DNA of 10,100 nt from the NCBI GenBank assembly GCA_946183895.1, contig CAMHDX010000016.1, forward strand, positions 1 to 10,100. Reading direction: 5' to 3'. Position numbers and translations under genes: made by a program. This stretch comes from an uncultured Porphyromonadaceae bacterium (lineage in GTDB: Bacteria; Bacteroidota; Bacteroidia; Bacteroidales; Muribaculaceae). The notes below the pieces were generated by a model. That model was not told where the DNA came from. It did not search any database and saw nothing but the letters and a program-made list of their open reading frames with translations. Below are positions 1-6,923 of the stretch, one piece after another; the first letter of the stretch is position 1; each line of letters starts with the position of its first letter.

Positions 1-3
1 CAT

Positions 4-40
4 GCCGCCATGAGCCGCCATGAGGTGCCATGAGGTGCCG
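4..40. repeat. 10-bp tandem repeat, about 3.7 copies
   Basis: Units read GCCGCCATGA (4-13), GCCGCCATGA (14-23), GGTGCCATGA (24-33) and a partial GGTGCCG (34-40). The first two units are identical and the third differs at two positions. The array begins close to the window edge, so its true length is unknown. A 10-bp unit would shift any reading frame, so a coding origin is unlikely unless the length is a multiple of three. Confidence 0.7.
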
Positions 41-62
41 ATTAGGCCGCGCAATAGACATC

Positions 63-106
63 GTCTGCCCCGCTCAGCACCGGCAACGGCACTAAACGGG
101 GCAGAC
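63..106. other. Perfect 10-bp inverted repeat with 24-nt loop
   Basis: GTCTGCCCCG at 63-72 pairs exactly with CGGGGCAGAC at 97-106. It lies about 70 nt downstream of the argR stop. Neither strand has a T-run after the stem, so it is not a classical intrinsic terminator. It could stabilise the argR mRNA 3' end, act as a structured leader for a gene beyond the left edge, or be an intergenic repeat. The rest of 1-174 shows no gene. Confidence 0.6.
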
Positions 107-153
107 TAACGCGCTACATCTTCAACACTTCATCATGCTGACATGCAGCGCCA

Positions 154-168
154 CTCTCTTTTAGAGAG
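154..168 (-). other. Short hairpin just after argR
   Basis: CTCTCT (154-159) pairs with AGAGAG (163-168) around a 3-nt loop, starting 6 nt past the argR stop codon. The stem is weak and no T-tract follows on the minus strand. It could be a minor 3'-end structure; I do not call it a terminator. Confidence 0.3.
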
Positions 169-174
169 GTCCGG

Positions 175-639
175 TCAGTACTCACCCAGGGCTTCGAAGA
201 ACGCGACCGCCTGCTCGCGTGACACGCCCTCACGCATGATGGCAAACACGGTGTCGGCACCCGCGATAGTTCCCAATATCAGGGCACTGTGGCTCATGTC
301 AATGTCGTAGGCGAGGCCGGTGGCATATCCGTTGCGGGTCTTGATAACCGCAAAGTTACCCGAAAAGTCAACCGACATCACCGGTGCTCGATGACGCTTG
401 CTGGCAGGATCTCCCTCGAGGGCCGCGTTGTACAGATGCGGCGATCCGAGAATATATTTATAGCCCATGCCGGTTGACACCTTGTTGATGTTGAGCCGCC
501 TTAAGTCTCGCGACAATGTGGCTTGCGTGATGACAAATCCACGCTCTTGCAATTTGTTGACCAAGTCATTCTGGCTACCAATCTCTTGGTTTTCGATAAT
601 CTCACGTATCGCCAGTAGACGGTCATCTCGTTCTTTCAT
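175..639 (-). CDS. argR: Arginine repressor ArgR
   Basis: A 154-aa transcriptional regulator of arginine metabolism. In the family, the protein forms hexamers, binds L-arginine as co-repressor and binds ARG-box operators. The N-terminal winged helix spans about residues 1-65, and ATLSRDL at 40-46 is the recognition-helix signature. The C-terminal oligomerisation and arginine-binding domain runs from about 85 to 154, with TRNGYATGLAYDID and GTIAGADTVFAI. I chose the ATG at 637-639 because the longer frame (start at 678) would run through the predicted -7 box, and because MKERDDRLLAIREII aligns with usual ArgR N-termini. The length fits the family (about 150-156 aa). It stands alone here: 171 nt separate it from the glycosyltransferase gene upstream, and its target operon, often adjacent in Bacteroidales, would lie beyond the left edge if present. 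Confidence 0.95.
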   Translation of the reverse strand: MKERDDRLLAIREIIENQEIGSQNDLVNKLQERGFVITQATLSRDLRRLNINKVSTGMGYKYILGSPHLYNAALEGDPASKRHRAPVMSVDFSGNFAVIKTRNGYATGLAYDIDMSHSALILGTIAGADTVFAIMREGVSREQAVAFFEALGEY

Positions 640-675
640 TGGAATAGGAATTTTGGCTGATGAAAAATTGAGATG

Positions 676-707
676 CAAATGTATATTATTAGTCGTAAAT
701 TCACAAT
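676..707 (-). promoter_or_regulatory. Predicted sigma-ABfr promoter of argR
   Basis: On the minus strand, ATTG (707-704) is followed by 20 nt and TACATTTG (683-676), matching the Bacteroidetes pattern TTTG/TTG, N19-21, TAnnTTTG. Transcription should start near position 669, about 30 nt before the argR ATG. This also argues against the longer ArgR reading frame. The region is AT-rich. I could not identify a convincing ARG box by eye, though autoregulation is usual for this family. Confidence 0.65.
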
Positions 708-772
708 AGTTAAAAATTATTTTCTTGCTATTTATTGATAAATTAACCGAATACGAGTAATGTCATTGTATT

Positions 773-810
773 AATATGCAGTATTTATGCAATTATCCGC
801 ACTTTATGCA
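773..810. repeat. Three copies of an (A/T)ATGCA motif
   Basis: AATATGCA (773-780), TTTATGCA (784-791) and TTTATGCA (803-810) lie on the plus strand in the 171-nt gap between the glycosyltransferase stop and argR. Starts are 11 and 19 bp apart. The array is 66-103 bp upstream of the argR -33 box. It could be a regulator-binding array or chance in AT-rich DNA. Apart from this array and the argR promoter, I see nothing else in 640-810. Confidence 0.45.
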
Positions 811-2049
811 TCAAATGTGGTTGGTATAGTTGACGTACCGGTTGGGCCACTCATACAGGCAGTAGCCGCAATTGACAATGGGCCGCCACAGCGTGAACAG
901 CGGCACGGTGAAGATGGGCTTGGGCGCTCCCAGCGCCACGCATTGCCGCCTGACAGCGGCGGTGAGCACAGTCCAGGGCACCAACAGCGACAGCGCAGCC
1001 GCGGCAACGACAATGGCATTGGTTGGCATCATGGCGATGGCGATGCCTGCTGCCAGAACGTGTATCCATGCCAGCAGTGACATGAGTGCCTGCACCACTC
1101 GCGGCATGCGGCGCACACGGCGCGACGTGAAGTCGCGACGCATCTTCAGCACGGTGTGGGCATGGGAGGTGTTGTCGTAGTGTGCATGCAGTTGGCTGTC
1201 AGGGAGCAACTGCACGGCGGTGTTGGTCGGTGTCGCCACCTCGCTCACCCACACGTCGTCATCACCCCATTGCAGGTGCAACGAGTTGGCAAACCCCTTG
1301 TGGTCGTCGAACAGCTGTTTGCGGTAGGCGAGGTTGTCGCACGTGCCGCGATAGGGATGTCCGGTCAGGGCGCTCACAAGCCATGTGGTACCCTCGGTCA
1401 CTGTGTCAAACACGCGGTAGAACCTGCCGATGCCGCGGTCGCGGTTGTAGCGGTAGTGGCTATAACCCAGCACGACATCAATGTCGGGAGTGAACTTGCT
1501 CATCATCAGCGACAACCATTGCTCGCTGGCAGGACGACAGTTGGCATTGGTGGTGAGGATTACGGGATATTTGGCGGCTTTGATGCCAAGCAGGAGTGCC
1601 AACTTCTTGCGCGACAGTCCACGCGTGTCGCGCGTGACATACGTTACCGACAGATTGTCAAATTGCGCCCTGAGCTGGCTCAGCGTCTCGCTGGCGGCCT
1701 CGTTCTGGTCGCCCACGACTGCCACAACCTCAAAGGGACTGTAATCCTGGTGGAGGATGCGCGGCAGGCATTGGCGCAGCTCGGTCAACTCGTTGCGCGC
1801 GTCAACAACCACGGACACACCGAGGGGTTGCTCACCGCCGGCGGCCGTGGGTTGTGCCGATGACTCACCGGATGCCGCGTCGGCGGATTGTGCCGCGACG
1901 GCTGTCTCTGCGCTATGCTTCACGTGCTTCGTGAGAACCGACGCACGATGCCACTGCCACAGGGCGACAACACATCCGGCCACGAGCGACACCGCCAGCA
2001 GCACCCACACTGCCACGGGTATGTTCAGATTGATTGCAAACTCGTTCAT
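811..2049 (-). CDS. Membrane-anchored family 2 glycosyltransferase
   Basis: A 412-aa protein predicted to transfer a sugar from a nucleotide-sugar donor at the inner membrane; the substrate is not known. Residues 11-31 form an N-terminal membrane segment, then comes an Ala/Ser/Thr-rich linker (45-75). A GT-A domain runs from about 76 to 315: LGVSVVVDARNE (76-87), SRKKLALLLGIKAA (146-159), and the acceptor-side acid motif GDDD at 262-265. Two hydrophobic segments follow (about 318-341 and 344-366). The usual DxD metal site is T-N-A-N-C at 167-171, so both aspartates are replaced by asparagine. The ATG at 2047-2049 is preferred: it starts 1 nt after the stop of the upstream polyprenyl synthase gene (TGAGATG), suggesting translational coupling. 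The 18-codon upstream extension lies inside that gene in another frame and is rejected. Last gene of the alaS operon. Confidence 0.85.
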   Translation of the reverse strand: MNEFAINLNIPVAVWVLLAVSLVAGCVVALWQWHRASVLTKHVKHSAETAVAAQSADAASGESSAQPTAAGGEQPLGVSVVVDARNELTELRQCLPRILHQDYSPFEVVAVVGDQNEAASETLSQLRAQFDNLSVTYVTRDTRGLSRKKLALLLGIKAAKYPVILTTNANCRPASEQWLSLMMSKFTPDIDVVLGYSHYRYNRDRGIGRFYRVFDTVTEGTTWLVSALTGHPYRGTCDNLAYRKQLFDDHKGFANSLHLQWGDDDVWVSEVATPTNTAVQLLPDSQLHAHYDNTSHAHTVLKMRRDFTSRRVRRMPRVVQALMSLLAWIHVLAAGIAIAMMPTNAIVVAAAALSLLVPWTVLTAAVRRQCVALGAPKPIFTVPLFTLWRPIVNCGYCLYEWPNRYVNYTNHI

Positions 2050-2050
2050 C

Positions 2051-3043
2051 TCAATTCTCGCGGTTAATAAGCATCTGGATGAGGGCGGTGAGCGTGGCCA
2101 CATGGGCCGCGGACAGCGTGGATTGCCTCAACGCCTCAACGGCTCGCTCGCTATGGCGATTGATGGCGGCGAGCGTGCGCTCGCGCAGGTTGAGGTGGTC
2201 GTAGACCCCTGTCACGGCGCTCACCTTCTCGCCACGCGACACAGTGGCCTCAGCCATGCCGATATAGCGGTTGAGCGTATCGCGGTCGACACCTTGAGCC
2301 TCGTTCATGGCGGTGATGAGCAGGTAGGTCTTCTTGTCACACATGATGTCGCCGCCTATCTGCTTGCCGAACTTGTCGGGGTCGCCCCACACGTCGAGCA
2401 AGTCGTCCTTGAGTTGGAATGCCAAGCCCAGGTTCAAGCCCATGTCGTAGAGCGCGTCCAGGTCGGCATCGCACGCGCCTGACACCAGAGCGCCCAGGCG
2501 GCACGCGGCGCCAATCAGCACCGAGGTCTTGAGCCGTATCATGTGCAGGTACTCGTCCACAGTGACGTCATTGCGCGTCTCGAAGTCCATGTCAAGCTGT
2601 TGACCCTCGTAAATCTCGATCGCGGTGCGGTTGAACAGGTCCATCGCGGCACTCAGACAACGGCTCGGAGCCTGACAAATAAATTGAGACGCCATCGTGA
2701 GCATGGCATCTCCGCTCAAGATGGCGACATTGTCGTTCCACTTGCAATGCACGGTGGGCTTCCCGCGACGCACATCGGCGCGGTCCATCACGTCGTCGTG
2801 CAATAGCGTGAAGTTGTGGAACATCTCCACGCCCAGCGCCACGGGCAACACCTCGGCGCCGCCGGCACCCAACATGTCGGCTATCATCAATGTCAGCACC
2901 GGGCGCAATCGCTTGCCGCCCAGCGACATGGTGTACGCGATGGGCTCATACAGGCGAGCTGGCTGCGCGGGATACTCGATGGTGCCCAGATAGGTGTTGA
3001 ACCGGGTCAGATAATCGTTGTAAACGGCGTTTATATCCATCAT
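2051..3043 (-). CDS. Short-chain polyprenyl diphosphate synthase (FPP/GGPP type)
   Basis: A 330-aa all-helical trans-prenyltransferase that condenses IPP with allylic diphosphates. It carries GGKRLRP (42-48, IPP and diphosphate binding), the first aspartate-rich motif D83-D-V-M-D87 followed by R92-R93, GQQLDMDF (147-154), KT at 172-173 and the second motif D213-D-L-L-D217. F78, the fifth residue before the first motif, is aromatic. In this family that caps the product pocket and points to a C15-C20 product rather than long-chain quinone tails. The usual two-residue insertion of bacterial FPP synthases is absent, as in type I GGPP synthases. The start may be either of two adjacent ATGs (3043 or 3040). 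It begins 18 nt after the upstream lipoprotein gene and is coupled by a 1-nt gap to the glycosyltransferase gene downstream. Confidence 0.93.
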   Translation of the reverse strand: MMDINAVYNDYLTRFNTYLGTIEYPAQPARLYEPIAYTMSLGGKRLRPVLTLMIADMLGAGGAEVLPVALGVEMFHNFTLLHDDVMDRADVRRGKPTVHCKWNDNVAILSGDAMLTMASQFICQAPSRCLSAAMDLFNRTAIEIYEGQQLDMDFETRNDVTVDEYLHMIRLKTSVLIGAACRLGALVSGACDADLDALYDMGLNLGLAFQLKDDLLDVWGDPDKFGKQIGGDIMCDKKTYLLITAMNEAQGVDRDTLNRYIGMAEATVSRGEKVSAVTGVYDHLNLRERTLAAINRHSERAVEALRQSTLSAAHVATLTALIQMLINREN

Positions 3044-3061
3044 ATCTTGTGTGTTTGACTT

Positions 3062-3712
3062 TTATTTGTTCGAGTTATAGGCAGCTACACATTCGTCGTA
3101 TTGCTGCTTGTCGTAGATTGACGCGAGCACCTCGATGCGTCGCGTCACCAGGGCGGTGTCGGCGCCCGGTATGGCACGCTCGGCGGCGAGCTGGCGCCCC
3201 AGCTCGGCGGGTGTCGCGGCGCGCGAGTACACCCGCATCTGGTCGGCGAGCGAGAGCTCTCCCGTGTGGCGCTCGAGGGCGGCGTGGTACGCCTCGGCAC
3301 GGTCCGGCAGCCCCACACGGGCTATCACACCGTACACCAGCGAGAGCCTCGCTCCCGCTTGCGCCGGAGTGATGGCATCGTCGTGCAGCAAGGCTTCAAT
3401 CAGGCTTGACGCCATGGCCTCGGCAAACACGTCGCGGTCGAGGGCGAGGGCCTGAGCCGCGATGGTCATGGTGTCGTTGCCAACTCCCTTGACACGCTCC
3501 ACAAAGGCCTTGCGCATCGAGGCGCGCTGCCAGTCCATCGACAGGCTGTCGCCACTCGCGGCTATTGCCGACGTGAATTGCTGCAAGTCTCCATTGTGAC
3601 GCCATTGCTCAATAAAATTGTCGCCCAGGCGCGTGCCGCGACGGGTGGCGTCACTGCAACCGCACAGGGCGACCATGACTATCGCAATCAACAATACACG
3701 AACTGTTTTCAT
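3062..3712 (-). CDS. Predicted lipoprotein, 216 aa, function unknown
   Basis: I do not recognise a family. The N-terminus has a lipoprotein signal: K2 and R5, a hydrophobic core at 6-16, then L16-C17-G18-C19 with C19 as the likely lipidated residue. The mature part looks mostly alpha-helical, rich in Ala, Arg, Glu and Leu, with helix-forming stretches such as MTIAAQALALDRDVFAEAM. This suggests a helical-repeat or TPR-like fold, but no clear TPR consensus is visible. The start at 3712 lies 1 nt after the stop of the preceding lipoprotein gene (TAGGATG), so the two are probably translationally coupled. The frame stays open a further 90 codons upstream, but that stretch is Arg/Pro/Ser-rich, overlaps the other gene and lacks an export signal at its start. 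Likely anchored in the inner or outer membrane. Confidence 0.75.
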   Translation of the reverse strand: MKTVRVLLIAIVMVALCGCSDATRRGTRLGDNFIEQWRHNGDLQQFTSAIAASGDSLSMDWQRASMRKAFVERVKGVGNDTMTIAAQALALDRDVFAEAMASSLIEALLHDDAITPAQAGARLSLVYGVIARVGLPDRAEAYHAALERHTGELSLADQMRVYSRAATPAELGRQLAAERAIPGADTALVTRRIEVLASIYDKQQYDECVAAYNSNK

Positions 3713-3713
3713 C

Positions 3714-4019
3714 CTAAAAAATCGCGCTATATAATTCGTTATCATGTGCCTTGAGATAGTCGGCAAAATTGCGGTCAAAGGCGTTGACCGCCGCCGTGTC
3801 GCCGCGCATCTGATAGGCGCTGCTGATTGACTTGGCATGCAGGATGGCGCGTTGCAAAGCGAGGGTGTCGCCATGGTCCACCGCGACAAGCGCCGCGGCG
3901 GCTTGCGTCGCCTGCCGCGCTGCCTCGTCAACCATGGGCGACGGTTGAGGCTTCTCGCCACAGGAGCCCGTGGCGAGAACAACCATCAACGTGAGTATAA
4001 TAGCCCAGGATGCTCGCAT
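3714..4019 (-). CDS. Small predicted lipoprotein, 101 aa, function unknown
   Basis: I do not recognise a family. Residues 1-19 look like a lipoprotein signal (R2, a hydrophobic core from 5 to 16, then T17-G18-S19-C20). The lipobox is looser than the E. coli consensus, which is common in Bacteroidetes. The mature part (20-101) is a short Pro-containing tether followed by helical Ala-rich sequence (EAARQATQAAAALVAV) and a more polar C-terminus ending DNELYSAIF. The gene starts 8 nt after the alaS stop and ends 1 nt before the 216-aa lipoprotein gene, so it belongs to the alaS operon. The similar size of its N-terminal tether and its coupling to the second lipoprotein suggest they act together; that is inference. 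Confidence 0.7.
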   Translation of the reverse strand: MRASWAIILTLMVVLATGSCGEKPQPSPMVDEAARQATQAAAALVAVDHGDTLALQRAILHAKSISSAYQMRGDTAAVNAFDRNFADYLKAHDNELYSAIF

Positions 4020-4027
4020 CGCCGCTA

Positions 4028-6652
4028 TTAATTGTTGAATGCGGCAAGCATCGCGTCCAGAGCGGCACTCAGGCCCTCGGCATCGCGACCGCCGGCCTGC
4101 GCCATTTGCGGCTGGCCACCGCCACCGCCCTTGATGTGCACTGCGGCACCGCGCACTATATCGCCGGCCTTGAGTCCGGCTTTGACCAGGTCATCGCTCA
4201 AGGCGACTGTCAGCATCGGCTTGCCGTCATCGCTCACGGTCGCCGCCACAAAGGCTGTCGCCGGAGTGTGCTCGGCGCGCACCATATTGGCGACACCACG
4301 CACCACATCGGGCCACATCAAGCCTCGCAGCACACGCACCGTGGTTGTGCCCACCAACTGCGCCTCTCGCTTGACGCGCTCGGCAATGTCCTTGGTGCGC
4401 TCTTGCATGAAGGTCTCGGCCTGCTGACGCAGGGCGGCGTTCTCACTCAACGACTTGCGCAACGCGACAAGCGCGTCGGGCGCATTGCCGAGCAACGACT
4501 TGATCTCCTGTAGCGTGTCCTGAATGGTGTCCATCGCCTCCTCGACCTGAGCGCCGGTGATGGCCTCGATGCGGCGCACTCCGGCTGCGATAGAGCTCTC
4601 GCTCACGATGCGAATCATGCCGATGCGTCCGGTGTTGGCAACATGGGTGCCACCGCACAACTCGACCGAGTCGCCGTACTTGATCACACGCACCTTGTCG
4701 CCATACTTCTCGCCGAACAGTGCCATCGCACCCATCGCGCGAGCCTCGTCAATGGGCATGTCGCGATGTTCCTCACGGGTGATGGCGGCACGCACCATGC
4801 GGTTGGCGACATGCTCAACCTCGCGCAGCTGCTCGGGCGTCACCTTCTTGAAGTGTGAGAAGTCAAAGCGCAGGCTGCGCGCGTCCACGAGCGAGCCCTT
4901 TTGCTCAACATGCGTGCCCAGCACTTGGCGCAGGGCGGCATGCAGCAGGTGGGTGGCGGTGTGGTTGCACGAGATGGCGTTGCGTGCCTCCTCGTCGATG
5001 GCGGCGGTGAACTCGGCGGTGACGTCGACCGGCAATGTCTTGACGATGTGCACCGGCAGATTGTTCTCGCGCTTGCAGCTGATCACCTCCACGCGGTTGC
5101 CGGCTCCGTCGGTGAGCGTACCGCTGTCGCCCACTTGTCCGCCCATCTCGGCGTAGAACGGCGTGCGGTCAAGCACTATCTGGTATATGCTGTTGCCCTT
5201 TTGGGTCACCTTGCGGTAACGCAGGATGTGAGCCTGGCACGTCGTGCTGTCGTACCCCACAAACTCGGTCACGCCCGGCACGAGCTCTACCCAGTCGCCG
5301 GCATCGACCTGCGCGGCATTGCGCGCCCGTTGCTTTTGAGCCGCCATTTGCTCGGCAAACACCGCCTCGTCTACCGTCATGCCGTGCTCGCGCAAAATCA
5401 GCTGAGTCAGGTCAAGCGGAAAACCGTAGGTGTCGTACAGCAGGAAGGCTTGGGCGCCGTCAACCACCGTCTTGCCTTGCTTCTTGGTGTCGGCAATCAC
5501 GCCGTCTATCAGTTTCATGCCGGTCTCGAGCGTGCGCAGGAATGCATCTTCCTCCTCACGCGTCACCTGGCGTATAATCTCGGCGTTGGCGGGCAGCTCG
5601 GGATAGGCATCGCCCATGCTGTCGATGAGGGTATCGATGAGGGTGTACATGAACGCCTGCTTGAAGCCCAAGAATGTGTAGCCGTAGCGCACCGCGCGGC
5701 GCAGGATGCGGCGAATCACATAGCCGGCCTTGGCATTGCCGGGCAACTGACCGTCGGCTATCGAGAAGGCGATGGTACGCACATGGTCGGCTATCACTCG
5801 CATGGCGACGTCAACATCGTGGTCGTCGCCGTAGCGCTTGCCGGCAAGCTCGCCGATAGCACCTATCAGCGGCTGGAATACATCGGTGTCGTAGTTGCTC
5901 TTCTTGCCCTGCATCGCCATGCACAGGCGCTCAAAGCCCATGCCGGTATCTATCACCCGCTTGGGCAGCGGCTCAAGCGAGCCGTCGGCCTTGCGGTTAT
6001 ATTGCATGAACACGAGGTTCCATATCTCAATCACCAGCGGGTCGTCGTGATTGACAAGCTCGCGACCGGGAACTGCGGCCTTCGCGGCCTCGTCGCGCAG
6101 GTCAATGTGAATCTCGCTACACGGACCGCACGGGCCGGTGTCGCCCATCTCCCAGAAGTTGTCATGGCGGTTGCCGTTGATGATGTGGTCGGCGGGCAGA
6201 TGCTTCTCCCAAAATCCGGCTGCCTCGTTGTCGCGCTCCAGACCCTCGGGCTCATAGCCCTCAAACACTGTGGCATACAGGTTCTTGGGGTCTATGCCGA
6301 GCACATCAACCAGAAATTCCCACGCCATGTCTATCGCCTCGCGCTTGAAGTAGTCGCCAAACGACCAGTTGCCCAGCATCTCAAACATCGTGTGGTGGTA
6401 GGTGTCGTGGCCAACCTCCTCGAGGTCGTTGTGCTTGCCGCTCACGCGCAGGCACTTTTGTGAATCGGCAACGCGCGACCATTGCACCGGCTTGTTGCCC
6501 AGGATAATATCCTTGAATTGGTTCATTCCGGCGTTAGTAAACATCAACGTCGGGTCGTCCTTGATTACCATGGGAGCCGAAGGCACAATGTGATGACCCC
6601 GTTGCTCAAAAAAGCGCTTGAACGCTTCGCGAATTTCTTTTGCTGTCAGCAT
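4028..6652 (-). CDS. alaS: Alanyl-tRNA synthetase
   Basis: An 874-aa cytoplasmic class II aminoacyl-tRNA synthetase that charges tRNA-Ala and hydrolyses mischarged Ser- or Gly-tRNA-Ala. The catalytic domain occupies about residues 1-460 and includes [11 protein letters not shown], the motif-2 region [16 protein letters not shown] and the motif-3 region [10 protein letters not shown] near residue 240. The editing domain has the four zinc-binding residues H564 and H568 (HTATH) and C666 and H670 (CGGTH), at the same positions as in E. coli. A coiled-coil stretch (about 700-755) precedes the C-terminal DHHA1 domain with [14 protein letters not shown] near 841-855. The length is normal and no key residue is missing. 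The ATG at 6652 follows a predicted promoter with a leader of only about 20 nt, leaving no room for a T-box. First gene of a five-gene operon. Confidence 0.98.
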   Translation of the reverse strand: MLTAKEIREAFKRFFEQRGHHIVPSAPMVIKDDPTLMFTNAGMNQFKDIILGNKPVQWSRVADSQKCLRVSGKHNDLEEVGHDTYHHTMFEMLGNWSFGDYFKREAIDMAWEFLVDVLGIDPKNLYATVFEGYEPEGLERDNEAAGFWEKHLPADHIINGNRHDNFWEMGDTGPCGPCSEIHIDLRDEAAKAAVPGRELVNHDDPLVIEIWNLVFMQYNRKADGSLEPLPKRVIDTGMGFERLCMAMQGKKSNYDTDVFQPLIGAIGELAGKRYGDDHDVDVAMRVIADHVRTIAFSIADGQLPGNAKAGYVIRRILRRAVRYGYTFLGFKQAFMYTLIDTLIDSMGDAYPELPANAEIIRQVTREEEDAFLRTLETGMKLIDGVIADTKKQGKTVVDGAQAFLLYDTYGFPLDLTQLILREHGMTVDEAVFAEQMAAQKQRARNAAQVDAGDWVELVPGVTEFVGYDSTTCQAHILRYRKVTQKGNSIYQIVLDRTPFYAEMGGQVGDSGTLTDGAGNRVEVISCKRENNLPVHIVKTLPVDVTAEFTAAIDEEARNAISCNHTATHLLHAALRQVLGTHVEQKGSLVDARSLRFDFSHFKKVTPEQLREVEHVANRMVRAAITREEHRDMPIDEARAMGAMALFGEKYGDKVRVIKYGDSVELCGGTHVANTGRIGMIRIVSESSIAAGVRRIEAITGAQVEEAMDTIQDTLQEIKSLLGNAPDALVALRKSLSENAALRQQAETFMQERTKDIAERVKREAQLVGTTTVRVLRGLMWPDVVRGVANMVRAEHTPATAFVAATVSDDGKPMLTVALSDDLVKAGLKAGDIVRGAAVHIKGGGGGQPQMAQAGGRDAEGLSAALDAMLAAFNN

Positions 6653-6680
6653 ATTATATAATTCTTTTTCAAATAATGTG

Positions 6681-6711
6681 CAAAATTAGTGCAAGCCGAG
6701 CGTAATACAAA
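6681..6711 (-). promoter_or_regulatory. Predicted sigma-ABfr promoter of the alaS operon
   Basis: On the minus strand, TTTG (6711-6708) is followed by 19 nt and TAATTTTG (6688-6681), an exact match to the Bacteroidetes consensus. Transcription should start near 6674, about 20 nt before the alaS ATG. No other good promoter is visible in the short gaps of the five-gene operon, so it probably drives all five genes. Confidence 0.7.
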
Positions 6712-6751
6712 ATAAACTCGTTTATTTTTATCACCAAGGCGCTTCCTAATC

Positions 6752-6830
6752 TATCTTTGTTAATCCATGCGACCGCACTGCGGTTGCCCCACGAGCATCA
6801 GCCCACTGCGCGCTCCCCTTAGTTCTCAGG
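6752..6830 (+). other. Intergenic element A: promoter-like box, hairpin, GCTCCCC
   Basis: The plus strand carries TATCTTTG (6752-6759, fitting TAnnTTTG; no good -33 box). Ten bases later comes a hairpin, GCGACCGC/GCGGTTGC (6769-6776 with 6780-6787, one G-U pair, 3-nt loop), then GCTCCCC (6812-6818). A second element at 9696-9776 shares 15 of its first 19 bases, has a hairpin at the same offset and has the same GCTCCCC block. It is GC-rich and divergent to the alaS promoter. It could be a repeated regulatory or promoter unit, or the 5' end of a small RNA. Confidence 0.4.
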
Positions 6831-6907
6831 CCCTTTGCTGCATCACGCAATGCCATGAGATAATAGCAAAAGCCGCGGCACGCCTGCGTGCCACGGCTTT
6901 GCTATTA
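6766..6907 (+). ncRNA. Candidate small RNA from element A to the terminator hairpin
   Basis: If the TAnnTTTG box at 6752-6759 is active, the transcript would start near 6766. It would fold the 6769-6787 hairpin and end at the strong hairpin 6861-6907, which on the plus strand is followed by TTTGCTATT. The product would be about 140 nt, with no convincing coding potential. The 66-codon ORF starting at 6767 runs through the terminator into the antisense of the next gene and is not credible. The proposal is structural only. Confidence 0.25.
6861..6907 (-). terminator. Intrinsic terminator of the dockerin protein gene
   Basis: A long stem-loop begins 16 nt after the stop codon of the 870-aa protein gene. 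AAAGCCGCGGCACGC (6869-6883) pairs with GCGTGCCACGGCTTT (6886-6900), with one G-U pair in the minus-strand RNA. Pairing extends outward through AGC/GCT and AT pairs past a single bulge. The minus-strand RNA has U-rich sequence (CUUUU) on the 3' side. The symmetric A and T tracts make it potentially bidirectional. Confidence 0.8.
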
Positions 6908-6923
6908 ATAGAATGCATTAAAA

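Noticed and set aside
1..61. Minus-strand frame starting at 61 and open to the left edge
   Set aside because: It only translates the decamer repeat, and 20 codons cannot be assigned.
640..678. 13-codon N-terminal extension of ArgR
   Set aside because: It overlaps the predicted -7 box and start-site region, and does not fit the ArgR N-terminus.
2050..2103. 18-codon upstream extension of the glycosyltransferase
   Set aside because: It lies inside the prenyl synthase gene, and a stop-N-ATG junction offers a better start.
1156..2482. Plus-strand ORFs 1156-1863 and 1757-2482
   Set aside because: They are antisense to the glycosyltransferase and prenyl synthase genes, with no recognisable motifs and arginine/histidine-rich composition.
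3713..3982. 90-codon upstream extension of the 216-aa lipoprotein
   Set aside because: It overlaps the 101-aa lipoprotein gene in another frame, is Arg/Pro/Ser-rich, and would bury the lipoprotein signal internally.
4901..6463. 520-codon plus-strand ORF
   Set aside because: It lies wholly antisense to alaS, whose frame is certain. Its composition (Val/Leu/His/Ala-rich, no domain) is typical of the mirror frame of a GC-rich gene.
6653..6680. T-box or riboswitch in the alaS leader
   Set aside because: The leader is only about 20 nt and has no room for a structured regulator.
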